Source: Syntrophaceae bacterium UBA2210 (GTDB lineage Bacteria; Desulfobacterota; Syntrophia; Syntrophales; UBA2210). Taken from it: DNA of 16,525 nt. A model generated the notes under the pieces. The model was not told the DNA's origin. It worked only from the letters and a program-made list of their open reading frames with translations, and searched no databases. The stretch covers positions 1-16,525 of the forward strand of contig DCUQ01000035.1 in the NCBI GenBank assembly GCA_002327865.1, given 5' to 3'. The stretch's first letter is position 1. Each line of letters begins with the position of its first letter. This document shows, piece by piece, positions 14,696-16,525 of this stretch. The translations under genes were made by a program, and so were the position numbers.

Positions 14696-16132
14696 ATGTC
14701 AATAGGATACATAGGAAAAGAACGCGAATACGGCGGCGAACAACCTTATTGCGGCGGTATACTGAAACTAAGGCTTCCATTCTTACATTATGGCATTGAT
14801 ATTCAGTCTATGGCACAGGGCGCGGTACTTGCGTGTACACATTTCGGCGCGCTGGTAGTCATGATGGCCACTCTCGGCATCCCTGAGCATATTGCAATGT
14901 TTATGGTAGCGGTAAACGGCTCTTACTACCTTTGGCATACCAGCTTCGGCGATCCGGGTATTGCCGGATGGATTACGGCCGGTATCCCCCTTTATATAAC
15001 ATACCTGAGTGCCTACGCACCCGGGATAGAAAGAATGCACGCAATGATAGCATTCCAGGCTCTGGTTGCTATCGTTTTTGTTATTCTCGGTGTCACCGGG
15101 CTCGCAAAATGGGTCATTCAGCATTTCCCAATATCGCTGCGGTCGGGTATTCTGCTCGCCGCGGGTATGGCGTCTCTTTTGAGAATATTTGACCCGAAAC
15201 AACCTTTCTTCTCCCAATATCCAATTTCTTTCACTATCGGTCTATTATTCAGTTTCTACATTCTGTTCTCGACCCAAGCACTTAAATACAGAAAGAAACA
15301 TAATTGGTTCAAGTGGATGGCCGGATGGGGAATCGTTCCGGGTTATGCGATTGGTTACATAGTCGGTATATTTGCGAATGAGATAACCTTCCCGACAATG
15401 GCCCAGTTGTCCGAGAAATTTTTCATTTCAGCTCCAATCGGTGAAATGTTCAGAACCATCACACCGTGGGGTATCGGCTGGCCGGGCGCCGAAGCTTGGA
15501 TTGCCGGATTTTCGATGGCAATCGTCGCCTACGTTCTGGCATTCGGCGATATGCTCGTTATCCAGGCCATGGTTAAGGAAGTCAACGACGCACAACCCGA
15601 TGAGAACGTTATCTACGACCCGACCAGAAACCATCTGATCACCGCGTGGAGAAACATTCTTGAAATATGCTCCATGCCGTACGTGGTTCTAGCAGGTCCT
15701 ATCTGGGCAGGCGCCGCGGCCGTTGTTGTTAACAGATCCATGCATGCTGACAGAAAAGAACTCGATTCTTACTGGTCGTCGGCAAACTCCTTCAATATCG
15801 GAGCCCTGGTTCTGTTCTGCTCGCCGATCGCACTTATCCTGCTGCCGGCCAAGATCATCGGCTTCGGTATCACGCTCGCTCTCCAGGGTTATCTCTGCGT
15901 TTACATCGCCTATGACATGTGTACCAACAATGTCCAGCGCGGTATCGCAGGTACGATGGCCGGCTGTATCATGGCCGCTAACTTCACCTACATCAGCCCG
16001 ATCATGTCGGGTCCCTCACTGGGTTTGGTGTGCGGTATAGTTCTCTGGGCGATGTTGAGACCCGAAGATGATTCGCCTCATATCCTCGAACAGAAGAAAC
16101 TGGCCGCGGAAAGGGCGAAAGCTAAAGAATAA
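14696..16132 (+). CDS. polytopic membrane permease, NCS2/SLC23-like
   Basis: The 478-residue protein is very hydrophobic, with about 12-14 membrane segments (for example 42-60, 93-108, 118-135, 150-163, 178-195, 268-290, 328-345, 367-393, 395-408, 440-453). The run HFPISLRSGILLAAGMASL (143-161) and the helix with FGDMLVIQAM (283-292) recall the nucleobase:cation symporter-2 family, whose TM8 carries a key acidic residue; D285 may play that part. Members carry uracil, xanthine or related solutes. The match is distant, so the substrate is open. It ends in a charged cytoplasmic tail rich in Glu, Lys and Ala. AAAGGAG (14679-14685) precedes ATG 14696. It follows a long leader and precedes another membrane protein gene. 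Confidence 0.7.
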   Translation: MSIGYIGKEREYGGEQPYCGGILKLRLPFLHYGIDIQSMAQGAVLACTHFGALVVMMATLGIPEHIAMFMVAVNGSYYLWHTSFGDPGIAGWITAGIPLYITYLSAYAPGIERMHAMIAFQALVAIVFVILGVTGLAKWVIQHFPISLRSGILLAAGMASLLRIFDPKQPFFSQYPISFTIGLLFSFYILFSTQALKYRKKHNWFKWMAGWGIVPGYAIGYIVGIFANEITFPTMAQLSEKFFISAPIGEMFRTITPWGIGWPGAEAWIAGFSMAIVAYVLAFGDMLVIQAMVKEVNDAQPDENVIYDPTRNHLITAWRNILEICSMPYVVLAGPIWAGAAAVVVNRSMHADRKELDSYWSSANSFNIGALVLFCSPIALILLPAKIIGFGITLALQGYLCVYIAYDMCTNNVQRGIAGTMAGCIMAANFTYISPIMSGPSLGLVCGIVLWAMLRPEDDSPHILEQKKLAAERAKAKE

Positions 16133-16147
16133 CAATCAACCGGTTTT

Positions 16148-16185
16148 CCTGTCAGGCGGGAGCAGTAATAATCTCGCCTGACAGG
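16148..16185. repeat. first hairpin after the permease gene
   Basis: A 14-base stem (16148-16161 with 16172-16185, one G-U pair) encloses a 10-base loop, starting 15 bases after the permease stop. No U-run follows on either strand. It may protect the permease mRNA 3' end or slow RNA polymerase. Confidence 0.6.
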
Positions 16186-16200
16186 GCAAACGTAAACTAT

Positions 16201-16250
16201 CGCACTTGTCGGGCGGAACACGCGTACAGCCGGCAAGTGCGATTATTTTA
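16201..16250 (+). terminator. second hairpin, probable terminator of the permease gene
   Basis: CGCACTTGTCGG (16201-16212) pairs with CCGGCAAGTGCG (16230-16241), with one U-G pair, around a 17-base loop, followed by ATTATTTTA (16242-16250). The T-rich tail is broken by A residues and the loop is large, so termination may be partial, with some transcript reaching the next gene. Confidence 0.5.
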
Positions 16251-16274
16251 TCCGGTAACGAAAAAAGAGGAGCT

Positions 16275-16525
16275 ATGTCGAAGAGTAAAGACTACAAACT
16301 TTCAAAAGTCTCCAAGCTGAAGGGAAAACTTTTCCTGACCAGAAGCCTGCCGATCCTGGTGATCAGTCTGATTGTCGGGCTGGGAGGGTTGCAGGTGATA
16401 TCCAGCGTCTTCGCAACCAACAGGTTTCGCGGATTAATCGTTTACGCGTGGCTGGCTGTCTTCATTATCGCCTTCGTAGCCGCTAATAGAATATTCGTCA
16501 CTAATTATTACAAAAGAAAAATGGG
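16275..16525 (+). CDS. membrane protein, N-terminal part (runs off the window)
   Basis: An open frame from ATG 16275 continues to the right edge (83 full codons). The N-terminus is very basic (MSKSKDYKLSKVSKLKGK). Two hydrophobic helices follow, about 24-46 and 54-75, then YYKRKM. The positive-inside rule places both the N-terminus and the segment after helix 2 in the cytoplasm. I do not recognise the family from this piece. AGAGGAG (16266-16272) is the ribosome site, though only two bases from the ATG. It lies downstream of the permease and may belong with it if the intervening hairpin is leaky. Confidence 0.65.
   Translation, partial: MSKSKDYKLSKVSKLKGKLFLTRSLPILVISLIVGLGGLQVISSVFATNRFRGLIVYAWLAVFIIAFVAANRIFVTNYYKRKM

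Noticed and set aside
1..16525. Search for CRISPR arrays, tRNA genes, insertion sequences and phage or defence modules
   Set aside because: No regularly spaced repeats, cloverleaf-like segments, transposase or integrase genes, or long terminal inverted repeats were seen by eye.

Overview
The window is an ordinary-looking stretch of bacterial chromosome with moderate GC, closely packed genes on both strands and Shine-Dalgarno-led starts. I see no tRNA or rRNA genes, CRISPR array, insertion sequence or phage module. The organism appears Gram-negative (a lipobox serine hydrolase) and anaerobic-leaning (a class 1B NAD-linked dihydroorotate dehydrogenase pair PyrD/PyrK, a small Cys-rich DUF6485-type protein, an FMN nitroreductase). 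Desulfobacterota or Spirochaetota would fit, but the sequence alone does not settle it.

Layout. 1-73: tail of an upstream plus-strand gene. 180-2659: plus-strand run of a STAS-domain protein, a metallo-beta-lactamase-fold hydrolase overlapping it by 38 bases, and a serine beta-lactamase-family lipoprotein, closed by an intrinsic terminator. 2800-3003: the small Cys-rich protein. 3029-7283: minus-strand operon read EIIA(Man)-type PTS protein, RimI, PyrK, PyrD, dihydrolipoyl dehydrogenase. 7320-7390: two divergent promoters whose -35 boxes lie back to back; the plus one drives a NUDIX hydrolase. The NUDIX gene overlaps, tail to tail, a minus-strand gene for an unrecognised acidic protein. 8417-9313: patatin-like phospholipase. 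9681-10244: a Rossmann/SLOG-like protein with glycine-rich motifs. 10339-11925 (minus): release factor RF3. 12320-14188 (minus): nitroreductase followed by an aberrant phosphoglycerate kinase. 14696-16132 (plus): a polytopic permease resembling NCS2/SLC23, then two hairpins and the start of another membrane protein that runs off the window.

How the genes work together. The PyrK-PyrD pair is a functional unit: PyrK carries FAD and [2Fe-2S] and passes electrons between PyrD and NAD. RimI, Lpd and the EIIA protein share its transcript without an obvious common pathway. The STAS/MBL pair is probably translationally coupled.

The most unusual items are the phosphoglycerate kinase, which has lost the Arg of the HRxHxS motif and the WNGPxGxFE nucleotide motif while keeping the other signatures; a strong minus-strand promoter only about 20 bases before a strong intrinsic terminator, giving either a tiny RNA or an attenuated leader for prfC; the SLOG-like protein; and the hairpin-rich intergenic regions around the permease. 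I found no clear multi-gene novel system.
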